Part shown: positions 5,263 to 5,516 of the stretch, piece after piece
How positions within the stretch are numbered: position 1 is the first letter of the stretch
How the letters are laid out: each line of letters begins with the position of its first letter
From: Firmicutes bacterium UBA4874
GTDB taxonomy: Bacteria > Bacillota > Clostridia > Caldicoprobacterales > DTU083
Direction of reading: 5' to 3'
Assembly (NCBI GenBank): GCA_002399435.1
Contig: DHDO01000090.1
Coordinates: 1 to 5,516 of the forward strand
Length of the DNA: 5,516 nucleotides
The notes under the pieces: generated by a model
What the model was told of the DNA's origin: nothing
The model's input: the letters and a program-made list of their open reading frames with translations, nothing else
Database searches by the model: none
Translations under genes and position numbers: made by a program

Positions 5263-5516
5263 GTGGCCGAGGAAACAAGAGGGAATCGGAAGGTCCGCAT
5301 CGGCAGAGTCGTAAGCAATAAGATGGATAAAACCATTGTGGTTTTGATCGAAAGCCGCGTAAAGCATAAGCTGTACGGAAAGACCATAAACCGGACAAGC
5401 AAACTGAAAGCCCATGACGAAGAAAATACCTGCCAGATCGGGGATCGCGTAAAGATTATGGAAACCAGGCCGATCAGCCGTGACAAGCGCTGGCGTTTGG
5501 TTGAAGTCGTTGAAAG
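5263..5516 (+). CDS. rpsQ: 30S ribosomal protein S17 (3' end cut by window)
   Basis: From GTG at 5263 the frame stays open to the window end and gives 84 residues: [19 protein letters not shown] (9-27), [21 protein letters not shown] (35-55), [28 protein letters not shown] (57-84). These are the S17 signatures. S17 is an OB-fold protein that binds the 5' domain of 16S rRNA early in assembly. The GTG start is fixed by GGAGG (5251-5255) 7 nt upstream; the TTG at 5261 is out of frame. S17 is usually 84-90 residues, so only a few codons and the stop are missing. The next genes expected outside the window are rplN and rplX. Confidence 0.97.
   Translation, partial: MAEETRGNRKVRIGRVVSNKMDKTIVVLIESRVKHKLYGKTINRTSKLKAHDEENTCQIGDRVKIMETRPISRDKRWRLVEVVE

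Noticed and set aside
4395..5486. Long open frame of 363 codons on the - strand opposite rpsC-rplP-rpmC-rpsQ
   Set aside because: It runs across four well-conserved ribosomal protein genes, resembles no family I recognise, and has no ribosome binding site or promoter of its own. It is a by-product of codon use on the + strand.
1..5516. Novel defence, mobile or biosynthetic system
   Set aside because: All coding space is filled by conserved ribosomal protein genes in standard order; there are no transposase, repeat array, att site or unknown gene.

Overview
The window is the front part of a bacterial S10-spc ribosomal protein operon, read entirely on the + strand, with the last codons of tuf (EF-Tu) just upstream. 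The gene order tuf - [terminator, promoter, leader] - rpsJ - rplC - rplD - rplW - rplB - rpsS - rplV - rpsC - rplP - rpmC - rpsQ is the standard one. The organism is very probably a Firmicute of the class Clostridia. Reasons: strong AAGGAGG ribosome binding sites, frequent GTG/TTG starts (rpsJ TTG; rplV, rpsC and rpsQ GTG), protein sequences of Gram-positive type, and an L22 with an N-terminal extension like some clostridial L22 proteins. Family, genus and species cannot be fixed from this sequence alone.

Layout. Positions 1-36 are the 3' end of tuf, followed by a 13-bp hairpin (62-94) that looks like its terminator. An AT-rich promoter region lies at about 136-178. Positions 185-418 form an mRNA leader of about 230 nt with several nested complementary segments; this is the only non-coding stretch over 300 nt (37-418) and the only part of the window that is not routine. 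From 419 to the end the genes are packed tightly: the largest gap is 44 nt (rplB-rpsS), rplD/rplW overlap by 4 nt and rplP/rpmC by 14 nt. rpsQ is cut by the window end after 84 codons.

How the genes work together. Every complete gene encodes a ribosomal protein: S10, S19, S3 and S17 of the small subunit, and L3, L4, L23, L2, L22, L16 and L29 of the large subunit. L3, L2 and L16 reach toward the peptidyl transferase centre. L4 and L22 line the exit tunnel. L23 and L29 surround the tunnel exit. S10, S3 and S19 build the head of the 30S subunit. Co-transcription from the promoter before rpsJ, plus translational coupling, would keep their amounts balanced.

There is no accessory system, mobile element, CRISPR array or novel gene cluster here. 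The observations worth a second look are in the rpsJ leader: a 19-nt segment matching the 16S rRNA decoding-site strand at 17 positions, a split direct repeat that copies the rpsJ start region, and a U-rich hairpin loop that could pair with the Shine-Dalgarno flank. A few protein-level variants are also noted (L22 Pro to Ala at the tunnel loop, the L22 N-terminal extension, and L3 lacking the methylated Gln).
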